Below, in pieces: positions 1 to 7,652 of a DNA stretch of 24,245 nucleotides. Source of the DNA: an uncultured Succinatimonas sp. (GTDB taxonomy: Bacteria > Pseudomonadota > Gammaproteobacteria > Enterobacterales > Succinivibrionaceae); assembly GCF_905203285.1 (NCBI RefSeq), contig NZ_CAJKVK010000024.1:1-24245 (forward strand), in the 5' to 3' direction. The translations under genes and the position numbers were made by a program. The notes under the pieces are model-generated. The model was not told the DNA's origin. It worked only from the letters and a program-made list of their open reading frames with translations, and did not search any database. Position 1 is the stretch's first letter, and every line of letters begins with the position of its first letter.

Positions 1-11
1 ATCAATAAAGA

Positions 12-32
12 ATAATTATTAGGAATAATTAT
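12..32. promoter_or_regulatory. Perfect inverted repeat over the start of the Fur-family gene (candidate autoregulatory operator)
   Basis: Arms ATAATTATT (12-20) and AATAATTAT (24-32) are exact reverse complements around the spacer AGG. The right arm runs into the ATG at 31, and the spacer with adjacent bases is the only plausible Shine-Dalgarno, so a bound dimer would block initiation. Fur-family proteins bind AT-rich dyads and often repress themselves. The 9-3-9 geometry differs from the classical PerR box, so the link to this regulator is inference. Confidence 0.5.
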
Positions 33-435
33 GAAAAACCGCAACACCATTCAAGGCGCCCTAATTTTAGAAAAGGTAAAAAACCTTAAAGGTCATGCCT
101 GCGCCGAAGAAATTTACGAAGCGGTGACCCATGAGCATCCTAATATAAGCAAGGCTACCGTATACCGGAATCTGAACAGACTTTATGAACAAGGTCAAAT
201 CCATAAGATTGAGGTTCCCGGAAGCCCAGATAATTTTGAATTCCGTACCGTCCTGCATTACCACGTAAAATGCGAACGCTGCGGTCGAATTTTTGATGTG
301 GACATGCCCTATAACCACCACCTTGAAGATCATATCGCTGATAAACACGGATTCATCTTCACGGGGCACGACATTATATTCAAAGGTTTTTGTCCTGATT
401 GTCAAAAAGATTTACATAAAAAACATAACTATTAG
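31..435 (+). CDS. Fur-family metalloregulator, PerR-like
   Basis: This is a 134-residue DNA-binding repressor of the Fur/PerR/Zur family. An N-terminal winged helix includes the recognition helix ISKATVYRNLNRL (residues 39-51). The C-terminal dimerisation domain has a structural zinc site of two CxxC pairs (C81/C84 and C121/C124). Putative regulatory-metal ligands are H36, E70, H76, H78 and D89. D89 stands where Bacillus PerR has D104, the aspartate associated with peroxide sensing rather than iron sensing; the first acidic ligand is Glu (E70), not Asp. It is probably cotranscribed with the PTPS-like gene 27 bases downstream. The start at 31 is the first ATG and overlaps a perfect dyad. A peroxide-sensing role is inferred; Zur or Fur function is not excluded. 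Confidence 0.85.
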   Translation: MKNRNTIQGALILEKVKNLKGHACAEEIYEAVTHEHPNISKATVYRNLNRLYEQGQIHKIEVPGSPDNFEFRTVLHYHVKCERCGRIFDVDMPYNHHLEDHIADKHGFIFTGHDIIFKGFCPDCQKDLHKKHNY

Positions 436-462
436 TGCCGATACGGCAAAAGGAGATATATC

Positions 463-1029
463 ATGCGCAGTATTACCAAAATCGATCTTCAGTACGCTCA
501 CCGTTTCTACGGATTCCAAGGTGAAGCTCAATATCTGCACGGACATACCGGTGTTTTAACTATTGAAGTTGAAGACACTATTGAACCCGGAGTTAACATG
601 GTATTTCCTTGCAACGAAATTCAAAAAACCGCTTGGGCTGTCCTTAAAAACTTCGATCATGCATTAATTTTGCGTGAAGACGACCCACTTTTACCAGCCA
701 TTCTTGACGTTTACGAAAAACAAGGCATTAAAAACGGCGCTCCTTCTAATAAAATGAAAGGTGATGCTTTTAAAACCGAACTTGCAACTGCCTATCCTGA
801 TTGCCGCTTGGTTGTAACTAAAGAAACTATGACGGTCGAAGGCATGATTAAAATTGTCTATGATCTGCTTAAAGACAAACTTAACATCGTCAAACTCACC
901 TTCACTAGCGGGGTAAATGCCGCCTGTGCAGAATTTCCTGCTCAAGAAAGCAGAGCACGTTGCCCTCTTTGCGGGGTCGCTCTTAATGAAAACGGCGTTT
1001 GTCCTAAATGCGGATGGCGTAAAGCCTAA
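463..1029 (+). CDS. 6-pyruvoyl-tetrahydropterin synthase/QueD-family protein with C-terminal zinc ribbon
   Basis: The protein has 188 residues, against about 120 for E. coli QueD. The PTPS fold is recognisable: zinc ligands H13, H26 and H28 (AHRF and HGH motifs), the D65-H66 pair (FDHALI) and the glutamate of KET at E121. The catalytic cysteine found four residues before HGH in QueD is alanine (A22), with E21 beside it. Some PTPS-III enzymes use glutamate in place of that cysteine. A tail of about 25 residues carries C167xxC170 and C180xxC183, a rubredoxin-like zinc ribbon not present in ordinary QueD. The start follows a good AGGAG site. It lies in an apparent operon with a PerR-like regulator and ends at a strong terminator. 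The family would act on dihydroneopterin triphosphate; the actual product is uncertain. Confidence 0.75.
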   Translation: MRSITKIDLQYAHRFYGFQGEAQYLHGHTGVLTIEVEDTIEPGVNMVFPCNEIQKTAWAVLKNFDHALILREDDPLLPAILDVYEKQGIKNGAPSNKMKGDAFKTELATAYPDCRLVVTKETMTVEGMIKIVYDLLKDKLNIVKLTFTSGVNAACAEFPAQESRARCPLCGVALNENGVCPKCGWRKA

Positions 1030-1060
1030 GGTTTTAGACCAGTAATCTTGTAATTACCAT

Positions 1061-1090
1061 AAGAAAGAGCGCACAGCTCTTTCTTTTTTT
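1061..1090 (+). terminator. Intrinsic terminator after the PTPS-like gene
   Basis: A perfect 10-bp stem (1061-1070 with 1076-1085) and a 5-base GCACA loop are followed by a run of T. It closes the two-gene regulator/PTPS operon. Confidence 0.9.
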
Positions 1091-1131
1091 GTAAAAAGAT
1101 TTTTTGCTAAATTCCTGTCTTCAATAGCAGA

Positions 1132-1140
1132 TGCTACAAT
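1132..1140 (+). promoter_or_regulatory. Candidate extended -10 promoter for zapA-fau
   Basis: TGCTACAAT is an extended -10 (TGn plus TACAAT) 27 bases before the zapA ATG. No good -35 hexamer lies upstream. A second candidate, TGCTAAATT at about 1105-1113, resembles the -10 seen before bamE. Confidence 0.4.
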
Positions 1141-1167
1141 GGTCGTATATCTTTGAGGAGTAATACG

Positions 1168-1476
1168 ATGGAAGATCAGGTAAGCGGTGATGAATTAACC
1201 TCCATAACCTTCTCCATTATGGGGAATAAATTTACTTTGCGCTGTGCCAAAAAGCAGGAAAACGACCTAAAAAAATCCATCGAGCAAGTACAAAATATCA
1301 GCGCCGATATCTTAAGGAAAACCCCTAATTTATCTATAACCCAAGCGGCAATTTTAACTGCCATTGAAAGTCAAAACCGATTGCAAAGCTATCTTGGTGC
1401 ATCTACTCCTTTTCAAAGAGAAGCAAAAAGTCTTATCCGCATCATAAAGAAAAATTTAAATGACTCTCGAGACTAA
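1168..1476 (+). CDS. zapA: Cell division protein ZapA
   Basis: ZapA is a small cytosolic FtsZ-binding protein that bundles FtsZ protofilaments at the division ring. The 102 residues match the family: an N-terminal beta segment (ITFSIMGNKFTLRC) followed by a long helical coiled coil for dimer/tetramer formation, including the ITQAAILTAI segment. The ATG at 1168 is preferred over an in-frame TTG at 1153, because GAGGAG at 1155-1160 is a textbook ribosome site for 1168 and would lie inside the longer reading. The stop overlaps fau by 17 bases, so the two are translationally linked. In E. coli the 6S RNA gene lies between these genes; the overlap leaves no room for it here. Confidence 0.9.
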   Translation: MEDQVSGDELTSITFSIMGNKFTLRCAKKQENDLKKSIEQVQNISADILRKTPNLSITQAAILTAIESQNRLQSYLGASTPFQREAKSLIRIIKKNLNDSRD

Positions 1477-2059
1477 ACAAAAGCGTGACGCTTTAAGAAA
1501 ACGAATGCGAACATCACGTCTAATGCTGTCTGAAAAAGCATTACGTGATGCAGAATCCCATATCTTTGAAAAGGTTATTGCTCTTTCTTTACTTAAAGAA
1601 AGAAGAACCATCGGCTCTTATGTAGGACTTAACGGCGAAATAAACACCATGCTTTTAAATAATTACCTAAAAGCAAAAAAACACACCGTAGCTCTACCTG
1701 TTATTCACCCTACAGAAAAAGGCCAGATGCAATTTTACACTTACGATGATGACGGCAGTTTAGTTAAAAACCGCTTCGGGATCCCAGAGCCTCAGCCTTT
1801 TCGCGACAAGCTAATTACCCCGAATCTTTTTGAAGTACTGTTAATTCCGTTGTTAGCTTTTGATATTAAAGGCAATCGCTTAGGAATGGGCGGCGGTTAT
1901 TATGATCGCTTATTAAAAAAAGTTAGTGCCGACTGTGTTCTTATCGGTCTTGCTCACGATTTTCAATGCGTTGATGAGGTTCCCTCGGAAGATTGGGATA
2001 TGCCGCTTGATGAGATCATAACTCCGACACGGCATCTTATGTTTATCAAAAAATATTAG
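1460..2059 (+). CDS. fau: 5-formyltetrahydrofolate cyclo-ligase
   Basis: This enzyme (also called MTHFS or YgfA) uses ATP to convert 5-formyl-THF to 5,10-methenyl-THF, salvaging an inhibitory storage folate. The 199 residues are normal length. Hallmarks are the basic N-terminus (KRDALRKRMRTSR), the FGIPEP motif (about residues 107-112), and the glycine-rich nucleotide/folate loop NRLGMGGGYYDRLL at about 155-168. The start at 1460 lies inside the end of zapA. No separate ribosome site is obvious, which is consistent with coupling to zapA. The operon ends at the hairpin at 2070-2092. Its presence shows that the cell handles reduced folates, which bears on the odd folP in this window. Confidence 0.92.
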   Translation: MTLETKQKRDALRKRMRTSRLMLSEKALRDAESHIFEKVIALSLLKERRTIGSYVGLNGEINTMLLNNYLKAKKHTVALPVIHPTEKGQMQFYTYDDDGSLVKNRFGIPEPQPFRDKLITPNLFEVLLIPLLAFDIKGNRLGMGGGYYDRLLKKVSADCVLIGLAHDFQCVDEVPSEDWDMPLDEIITPTRHLMFIKKY

Positions 2060-2063
2060 ACAT

Positions 2064-2092
2064 AAAAAACCCCGTACTTTTTGAGTACAGGG
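2064..2092 (-). terminator. Intrinsic terminator for the rlmE-secG operon (probably bidirectional)
   Basis: The stem pairs CCCGTACT (2071-2078) with AGTAC-A-GGG (2084-2092), with one bulged base. On the minus strand it is followed by six T (2064-2069), placed 25 bases after the secG stop. On the plus strand the hairpin also follows fau, with T-rich sequence some bases further on. Confidence 0.8.
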
Positions 2093-2116
2093 TCAATCAA
2101 ATTTTTTATTTAAAGA

Positions 2117-2470
2117 CTATTCGCCGATTGACGGAACGTCACTATCAACAGTCGGGACATCGGCAGGAGCTTTATTCTCAACCTGAGTTGAAATCTCGCT
2201 CTCACTTGAAATATTGGTAAAAGAATCATTCTGCTCAGAATGATCTTTCTGCAGCCAGCCGATAAATAAGCAGATAGCAAAAAAGACAATTGCTAAAAGC
2301 CATGTGCTGCGGGTTAAAAAGTTGCCCGATCCGACTGCACCGAATACGGTATTAGAAGCACCGGCGCCGAAAGATGCACCCATGCCTGCGCCTTTACCCT
2401 GCTGAACCAAAATCAAAGCAACCATGGCAACGGCGACTAAAAGAAAAACAACAATAACAATTTCGTACAT
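2117..2470 (-). CDS. secG: Protein translocase subunit SecG
   Basis: SecG is the small inner-membrane subunit of the SecYEG channel, which assists SecA-driven export. The 117 residues show two hydrophobic segments (about 3-21 and 54-72) flanking the conserved cytoplasmic loop LVQQGKGAGMGASFGAG (about 21-37), the family signature. A polar acidic C-terminal tail of about 40 residues follows, low in complexity as usual for SecG. It is the last gene of the rlmE-ftsH-folP-glmM-secG cluster, 70 bases after glmM. In E. coli a tRNA-Leu gene follows secG; here there is only a terminator. Confidence 0.93.
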   Translation of the reverse strand: MYEIVIVVFLLVAVAMVALILVQQGKGAGMGASFGAGASNTVFGAVGSGNFLTRSTWLLAIVFFAICLFIGWLQKDHSEQNDSFTNISSESEISTQVENKAPADVPTVDSDVPSIGE

Positions 2471-2540
2471 TTTAATGACCTGTTAAAAGATCTTACTTGT
2501 GGGCAAGCATGATACTAGTTCTGCACCGGTTTGTAAAGAT

Positions 2541-3884
2541 CTATGATTCTTCCGCCTGGTGTCGAATTACGTTGGCAATTCTTTGCGCCATACGATGAAC
2601 ATATTCACGATCCTCTCCTTCAACCATGACGCGAACAACAGGCTCGGTTCCTGATTTGCGCAACAGCACTCGTCCGCGGGTACCGAGTTCATTTTCCACA
2701 GCCTTGACTTCAGATAAAACCTTTTCATCGGATAAAGCATCAAAACCTGCCGACAAGCGCAGATTAATAAGCTCCTGAGGAAACATATCAAGAGAGCTTA
2801 CCAAATCCTCAAGGGACTTACCCTGACGGATTGCTGCTTTTAATACCTGCAGTGCTGACACAATGCCGTCACCTGTGGAAACATAGTTAAGGCAAATAAT
2901 GTGACCGCTGTTTTCTCCGCCTAAATTCCATTTTTTGGCAAGCAGGGTTTCCATTACATAACGATCACCCACCGCTGAACGGGTAAATTCGATTCCTTCA
3001 CGCTTTAACGCCAGTTCAAGTCCTAAATTTGACATTAAAGTACCGACAACGCCGCCGTTTAACTTATTTTGTTCAAAGCGATCTTTTGCGATGATATATA
3101 AAAGGGCGTCTCCATCTAAAAGATGTCCGTGAGAATCAACCATCATCACGCGATCACCGTCACCGTCAAATGCGATACCCAAATCAGCTTTAGTTGCTAA
3201 AACTTTTTCGATTAGAGCTTCAGGATGAGTAGAACCGACCCCGTCATTAATATTGATGCCGTCAGGACGATCGCCTATGGTAATAACTTTGGCGCCTAAC
3301 TCTCTAAATACCATCGGAGCTACATGATAAGTAGCACCGTTAGCGCAATCAATGACAATCTTCAATCCGCTTAAGCTCATATGGTTGGCAAACGAGCTCT
3401 TGCAAAATTCAATATAGCGTCCGGGAGCATCTTCCTGACGATAAGCACGACCGAACTCAGCGGAATCGGCAAGGTCGATATCGCTTTCCAGCATTTTCTC
3501 GATCTCAAGCTCAACCTCATCAGGAAGTTTGGTACCTTCACGTGAAAAGAACTTGATGCCGTTATCATAATAAGGATTATGTGAAGCGCTTATCACAACT
3601 CCCAAATCAGCTCTAAAAGCCTTGGTAAGATATGAAATGGCAGGAGTCGGCATCGGGCCTAACAGCACAGTAGAAACACCCGCGGCACTAAACCCTGACT
3701 CTAAGGCAGCCTCAAGCATATAACCTGAAAGACGGGTATCTTTACCGATAATAACCTTGCCGCCTTTTCTTCTTGACAGAACTTTACCTGCAGCCATACC
3801 CAGTTTTAAAACAAAATCAGGGGTTATAGGATATTGTCCGACGCGACCGCGAACACCATCGGTACCGAAATACTTACGCTTCAC
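2541..3884 (-). CDS. glmM: Phosphoglucosamine mutase GlmM
   Basis: GlmM interconverts glucosamine-6-phosphate and glucosamine-1-phosphate, supplying UDP-GlcNAc for peptidoglycan and lipopolysaccharide. Its 447 residues match the alpha-D-phosphohexomutase family: the N-terminal FGTDGVRG, the phosphoserine loop ISASHNP with S101 as the phosphorylated residue, the metal-binding DGDGDR loop (about 242-247), and the C-terminal phosphate-binding RKSGTEPVVRVMVEG. The start codon is GTG (3882-3884) behind AAGGA, and this choice preserves the canonical MKRKYFGTDG N-terminus. It follows the folP-slot gene by 30 bases in the same operon. Confidence 0.96.
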   Translation of the reverse strand: MKRKYFGTDGVRGRVGQYPITPDFVLKLGMAAGKVLSRRKGGKVIIGKDTRLSGYMLEAALESGFSAAGVSTVLLGPMPTPAISYLTKAFRADLGVVISASHNPYYDNGIKFFSREGTKLPDEVELEIEKMLESDIDLADSAEFGRAYRQEDAPGRYIEFCKSSFANHMSLSGLKIVIDCANGATYHVAPMVFRELGAKVITIGDRPDGININDGVGSTHPEALIEKVLATKADLGIAFDGDGDRVMMVDSHGHLLDGDALLYIIAKDRFEQNKLNGGVVGTLMSNLGLELALKREGIEFTRSAVGDRYVMETLLAKKWNLGGENSGHIICLNYVSTGDGIVSALQVLKAAIRQGKSLEDLVSSLDMFPQELINLRLSAGFDALSDEKVLSEVKAVENELGTRGRVLLRKSGTEPVVRVMVEGEDREYVHRMAQRIANVIRHQAEES

Positions 3885-3914
3885 TTATTTTTTCCTTCTT
3901 GATTTTTAAAACCG

Positions 3915-4757
3915 TTAATTTGCATGCTTACGCTTAAATCTTGAGGCAATAGCCCTAGTAAGCTTAAACGGGCGAGCACTTTTATTGACAGCCTGCCAAG
4001 TATCAAGCGCCAAAGCCATTTCCTCAACTCTCTCGGTTCTTATAATCTTGACTCCGGAGTTTACACAGAAAAGACAAGCAGCAACCGCAGCGGAAAAATG
4101 CTCATTTAAATAATTATCAGCATGCGGAATAGAACGAGGCATTGCCATTGTCATCGGCAAGGCAAAGCTTTTGAGCGTCTCTAGACGACCTATAAGCTTT
4201 AATTTTGATTCAATCGGAGCTGACTGACTTAAAGAAGGGTCGATTAACAGATTGCGCCGGTCAATTCCGGCATTAAGGCAGGCATCAATGCGTTCATACA
4301 AATATGCAGAAATGTCGCCCATAGGGTCTAAAGATCCTTCTTTGTCAAAATCAATATTGTGATCAAAAACCAAACAAACAGGAACTTTTAGCATGGCTAC
4401 AGTATCGAGGGCACCTTCAGCCTTTAAGGCATCAGGGTCGATAATAAGACTAGCACCTGCACCCACCGCAGACTTCATTACTGACGGATACTTTGTAGTA
4501 ATTGCCACATACAAAGACGTATTCTGTGCAACGGCCTTTACAATCGGAATGAGTTTTGCAAGTTCATCATTCTCTTCAGGAAAGCCTTCTTCAACCTGCA
4601 GACCGATTTCTATTAAATCAGCCCCGTCCTCCTGCATTTCCTTAGCTTTTCTGACAAAATCATCTACAGATCCTATATCTTGGGGATGAACTACAAGAGA
4701 CCCCATAATGCGAGGGGAATAAAGTTCAAGATCCTCGCCTTTAAGATGAAGCTTCAT
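3915..4757 (-). CDS. Degenerate dihydropteroate synthase homologue (FolP-like) in the folP operon slot
   Basis: The 280 residues and position (ftsH-folP-glmM-secG order) fit FolP, and much of the chain aligns by eye with E. coli DHPS: GADLIEIG (45-52), VKAVAQ, AGIDRRNLLIDP (163-174) and GVKIIR (235-240). Nearly every substrate-binding motif is changed. MGILNVTPDSF is MGSLVVHPQDI (18-28); the GGESTRP loop is GLQVEEG; VDTSK is ITTKY (86-90); INDI is IIDP (105-108); DPGFGFGK is DPSLSQSA (173-180); SRKS has no lysine (PRSI, 207-210); RVHD is RTER (240-243). The equivalents of D185 and R255 remain. The frame is intact and the ribosome site (GAGG) is good, so it appears maintained. I infer it is not a normal DHPS; its function is unknown. 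Confidence 0.8.
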   Translation of the reverse strand: MKLHLKGEDLELYSPRIMGSLVVHPQDIGSVDDFVRKAKEMQEDGADLIEIGLQVEEGFPEENDELAKLIPIVKAVAQNTSLYVAITTKYPSVMKSAVGAGASLIIDPDALKAEGALDTVAMLKVPVCLVFDHNIDFDKEGSLDPMGDISAYLYERIDACLNAGIDRRNLLIDPSLSQSAPIESKLKLIGRLETLKSFALPMTMAMPRSIPHADNYLNEHFSAAVAACLFCVNSGVKIIRTERVEEMALALDTWQAVNKSARPFKLTRAIASRFKRKHAN

Positions 4758-4787
4758 AGAAAAGTCCTCGCCTTTGCTAAATGTGCA

Positions 4788-4811
4788 AAAGCCGTCTTAA
4801 AAAACGGCTTT
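4788..4811 (-). terminator. Hairpin between ftsH and the folP-like gene (weak terminator or processing site)
   Basis: A perfect 8-bp stem (AAAGCCGT 4788-4795 with ACGGCTTT 4804-4811) with an 8-base loop lies just past the ftsH stop. On the minus strand only four T follow, so read-through into the folP-glmM-secG part is likely. It may lower distal expression or stabilise the upstream mRNA. Confidence 0.45.
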
Positions 4812-4820
4812 AGTTCATTT

Positions 4821-6821
4821 TTAATTCTGTGAAGGTTTTTCCTTATCGGCAACGTCTTCATCATCGATTTTAGGAACATCGCTGTTATTTGAAGAAACGC
4901 TGCTTTGCGCACCTTCTTCTTTAGGAGGCTGCGCTGCATTCTCCTGATTTGAAGTCGGGGCATCTCCTCCATTCGGAGTTTGTCCGCCTAAGTTATTATC
5001 CTTAGTATTTGATGACGGAGCGCGGCACGGACGACGTGCCATTAAATCATCAATCTGCTCGGCATCCAAAGTTTCATATTTTAATAAAGCTTCTTTCATC
5101 GCCTCTAAAATATCTTTGTTATCCTGAAGCAGTTTTTCCGCTTTTTCATAGCAGGAATTGATGATCTTGCTGACTTCTTCATCAATTATCAAAGTAGTCT
5201 TATCCGACAACGGCATAGTCTGAGTAGTGCCGCCGCCTAAGAACATACTGCGCTCACTATCCTGGTCAAACTGCATCGGAGGTAAACGCTTACTCATGCC
5301 CCAGCGCGTAACCATACGGCGTGCAATATCCGTTGCGCGTTCAATATCATTTGAGGCTCCGGTAGTAACCGCAGCTTCACCGAACATCATCTCTTCAGCA
5401 ATACGTCCGGCAAACAGGGTAGAAATATTAGACAAAAGATATTGCTTAGACTGACTGTAGCGATCCTGTTCCGGAAGGTACATGGTCACGCCTAAAGCTC
5501 GGCCTCTTGGAATAATTGATACCTTATAAACGGGATCGTGCTCAGGAACCAAGCGGCCGACTATAGTATGGCCTGCCTCATGATAAGCAGTATTGGCTTT
5601 TTCATGATCATTCATTACAAGAGAACGACGCTCAGCTCCCATCAAGAGCTTATCTTTTGCTTCTTCAAACTGCTGCATTGAAACGACGCGCAAATTGGCG
5701 CGAGCTGCAGCCAACGCTGCCTCATTTACTAAATTAGCCAAATCCGCACCGGAGAATCCGGGAGTTCCGCGGGCAAGCACAGCAGCATCAACATCAGCAC
5801 CCAAAGGAACTTTACGCATATGAACTTTCAAAATCTGTTCACGACCGCGAACGTCAGGTAAACCTACTACCACCTGGCGATCAAAACGTCCGGGACGCAA
5901 CAAAGCCGGATCCAAAACGTCAGGGCGGTTTGTAGCAGCAATCACGATAACTGCCTCAAAACCTTCAAAACCGTCCATTTCAACAAGCAGCTGGTTTAAG
6001 GTCTGTTCACGTTCATCATGTCCGCCGCCCAATCCTACACCGCGCTTACGACCGACGGCATCAATTTCATCAATAAAAATAATGCAAGGGGCGTTCTTTT
6101 TTGCGGTCTGGAACATATCACGGACGCGTGAAGCACCGACACCGACAAACATTTCAACGAAGTCAGAACCTGAAATCGAGAAGAACGGAACTTTTGCTTC
6201 ACCGGCAATCGCTCTGGCAAGCAAAGTTTTACCGGTACCGGGAGGGCCTACCATCAAAACGCCGCGCGGAATACGTCCGCCTAACTTCTGATACTTTGAC
6301 GGATCCTTTAAGAAGTCAACCAGTTCCTCAACGTCTTCTTTGGCCTCATCACAGCCTGCGACGTCGGCAAAAGTTGTCTTAATCTGATTTTCGCCTAAGA
6401 GCTTAGCCTTGCTTTTACCAAAAGACAAAGGATTGCCTTTTCCTCCGCCCTGCATTTGGCGTGAAAAATAAATCCACACACCGATTAAAAGCAACATCGG
6501 GAACCAGGAAATCAAAATGGAAGTAAGAAGACTGGTTTCCTCGGGTTTGGTGCCTGAAGTTCTCACATTATGAGAAATCAAAGTATTTAAAATAGCGTTA
6601 TCGTGAATAGGCATAACGGTAACAAAAGTCTCACCGCTGCGTCTTATTCCGTTAATAACCTGACCGTCAAAAACAGCTTCCTGAATTTGATCTTGTTCGA
6701 CCTCACGTACGAAAGTCGTATAGTCCATAGTTCGTCCGGTCGACTCTCTTGTCGTAAAAGAATCAAAGAGAGACATCAAGATAACGGCAATAACCAGCCA
6801 CAATATAAGGTTCTTGGCCAT
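4821..6821 (-). CDS. ftsH: ATP-dependent zinc metalloprotease FtsH
   Basis: FtsH is a membrane-anchored hexameric AAA+ protease that degrades misfolded membrane proteins and short-lived regulators. The 666 residues carry an N-terminal membrane segment (about 4-20), a periplasmic region, a second membrane segment (about 104-122, LLTSILISWFPMLLLIGVW), the Walker A GPPGTGKT (about 193-200), Walker B IIFIDEIDAVG, the second region of homology (ATNRPDVLDPALLRPGRFDRQ), and the zinc protease motif HEAGH at H414-H418. The C-terminal 60 or so residues are a polar Gln/Asn/Asp/Ser-rich tail typical of the family. The start follows AAGGGG, 12 bases after rlmE, as in the E. coli rlmE-ftsH operon. No clear sigma-32 promoter was seen upstream of rlmE. 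Confidence 0.96.
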   Translation of the reverse strand: MAKNLILWLVIAVILMSLFDSFTTRESTGRTMDYTTFVREVEQDQIQEAVFDGQVINGIRRSGETFVTVMPIHDNAILNTLISHNVRTSGTKPEETSLLTSILISWFPMLLLIGVWIYFSRQMQGGGKGNPLSFGKSKAKLLGENQIKTTFADVAGCDEAKEDVEELVDFLKDPSKYQKLGGRIPRGVLMVGPPGTGKTLLARAIAGEAKVPFFSISGSDFVEMFVGVGASRVRDMFQTAKKNAPCIIFIDEIDAVGRKRGVGLGGGHDEREQTLNQLLVEMDGFEGFEAVIVIAATNRPDVLDPALLRPGRFDRQVVVGLPDVRGREQILKVHMRKVPLGADVDAAVLARGTPGFSGADLANLVNEAALAAARANLRVVSMQQFEEAKDKLLMGAERRSLVMNDHEKANTAYHEAGHTIVGRLVPEHDPVYKVSIIPRGRALGVTMYLPEQDRYSQSKQYLLSNISTLFAGRIAEEMMFGEAAVTTGASNDIERATDIARRMVTRWGMSKRLPPMQFDQDSERSMFLGGGTTQTMPLSDKTTLIIDEEVSKIINSCYEKAEKLLQDNKDILEAMKEALLKYETLDAEQIDDLMARRPCRAPSSNTKDNNLGGQTPNGGDAPTSNQENAAQPPKEEGAQSSVSSNNSDVPKIDDEDVADKEKPSQN

Positions 6822-6833
6822 AATTCCCCTTTA

Positions 6834-7520
6834 TTAATTACCGATTTTGTCATCGGCTTCATCAAACTTGTCAGGAGCTACCCCGTTTAAAGGATGTCCT
6901 TTAAACCCGGTCGCTACCATATATACCTCACGCGAGCGATCGCGTGACGCATCAGGTTTTCTTACTTTAACCACGGAAAAATCTTTTCTTAACTCGGCAA
7001 GATATTCCTGAGAGCCGCTTCCTGTGAAAACTTTTACAACAAAAGAGCCGCCGATTCTAAGCACGCGTCGCGCCATATCAAGAGCAAGCTCTGATAAAAG
7101 CATAGCGCGCGGCTGATCAATTGCCGTAGTTCCCGACATGTTTGGAGCCATGTCGGACAAAACGACGTCCGCACCGACGCCAATCATGGAATAAAGCTTT
7201 AAAAACACAGCTTCATCCCTAAAGTCGCCTTGTAAAAAGGTCACATTTCGAATCGGTCTTATAGGCAAAATATCACAGGCAATAACTTTACCTTTTTCTC
7301 CGACGCATTTAACTGCAAACTCCGACCAACCTCCGGGAGCGGCTCCTAAATCGACCACTATATTTCCTGCTTTTATAAGGCGATCGCGTTTTTGCAGTTC
7401 TTCAAGCTTAAAACTGGCACGGGATCTTAATCCGCGCTTATGTGCTTCTTTTACATAAGGGTCGGAAAAATGCTCCTGAAGCCATCTTGTCTGACTGGCG
7501 GTTCTTTTACGTGCCGGCAT
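6834..7520 (-). CDS. rlmE: 23S rRNA 2'-O-ribose methyltransferase RlmE (FtsJ/RrmJ)
   Basis: RlmE uses S-adenosylmethionine to methylate the ribose of U2552 in the 23S A-loop, late in 50S maturation. The 228 residues show the SAM-binding VVDLGAAPGGWSE (55-67) and the catalytic K-D-K-E tetrad at about K38 (SRASFKL), D123 (SDMAPN), K163 (VVKVF) and E198 (REVY). The basic N-terminus is typical. The last 25 residues (FKGHPLNGVAPDKFDEADDKIGN) extend slightly beyond the E. coli protein. The start at 7520 has AAGGA upstream. It is the first gene of the rlmE-ftsH-folP-glmM-secG operon and is divergent from yhbY. Confidence 0.95.
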   Translation of the reverse strand: MPARKRTASQTRWLQEHFSDPYVKEAHKRGLRSRASFKLEELQKRDRLIKAGNIVVDLGAAPGGWSEFAVKCVGEKGKVIACDILPIRPIRNVTFLQGDFRDEAVFLKLYSMIGVGADVVLSDMAPNMSGTTAIDQPRAMLLSELALDMARRVLRIGGSFVVKVFTGSGSQEYLAELRKDFSVVKVRKPDASRDRSREVYMVATGFKGHPLNGVAPDKFDEADDKIGN

Positions 7521-7652
7521 GAAAATCCTTAATTTATAATATAAAGTCGTAAGACAATTTACTTATTATACAAATAATGATGATTTAATATAATAATAAG
7601 ACTGGCTTTTGTGTACAATACGCTTAATTTTTTCATCTCAGGATCAAAACAT

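Noticed and set aside
1440..1480. 6S RNA gene between zapA and fau, as in E. coli
   Set aside because: The two coding regions overlap by 17 bases, so there is no space for it.
2061..2116. tRNA-Leu gene after secG, as in E. coli
   Set aside because: Only a 56-base gap with a terminator; no cloverleaf is possible.
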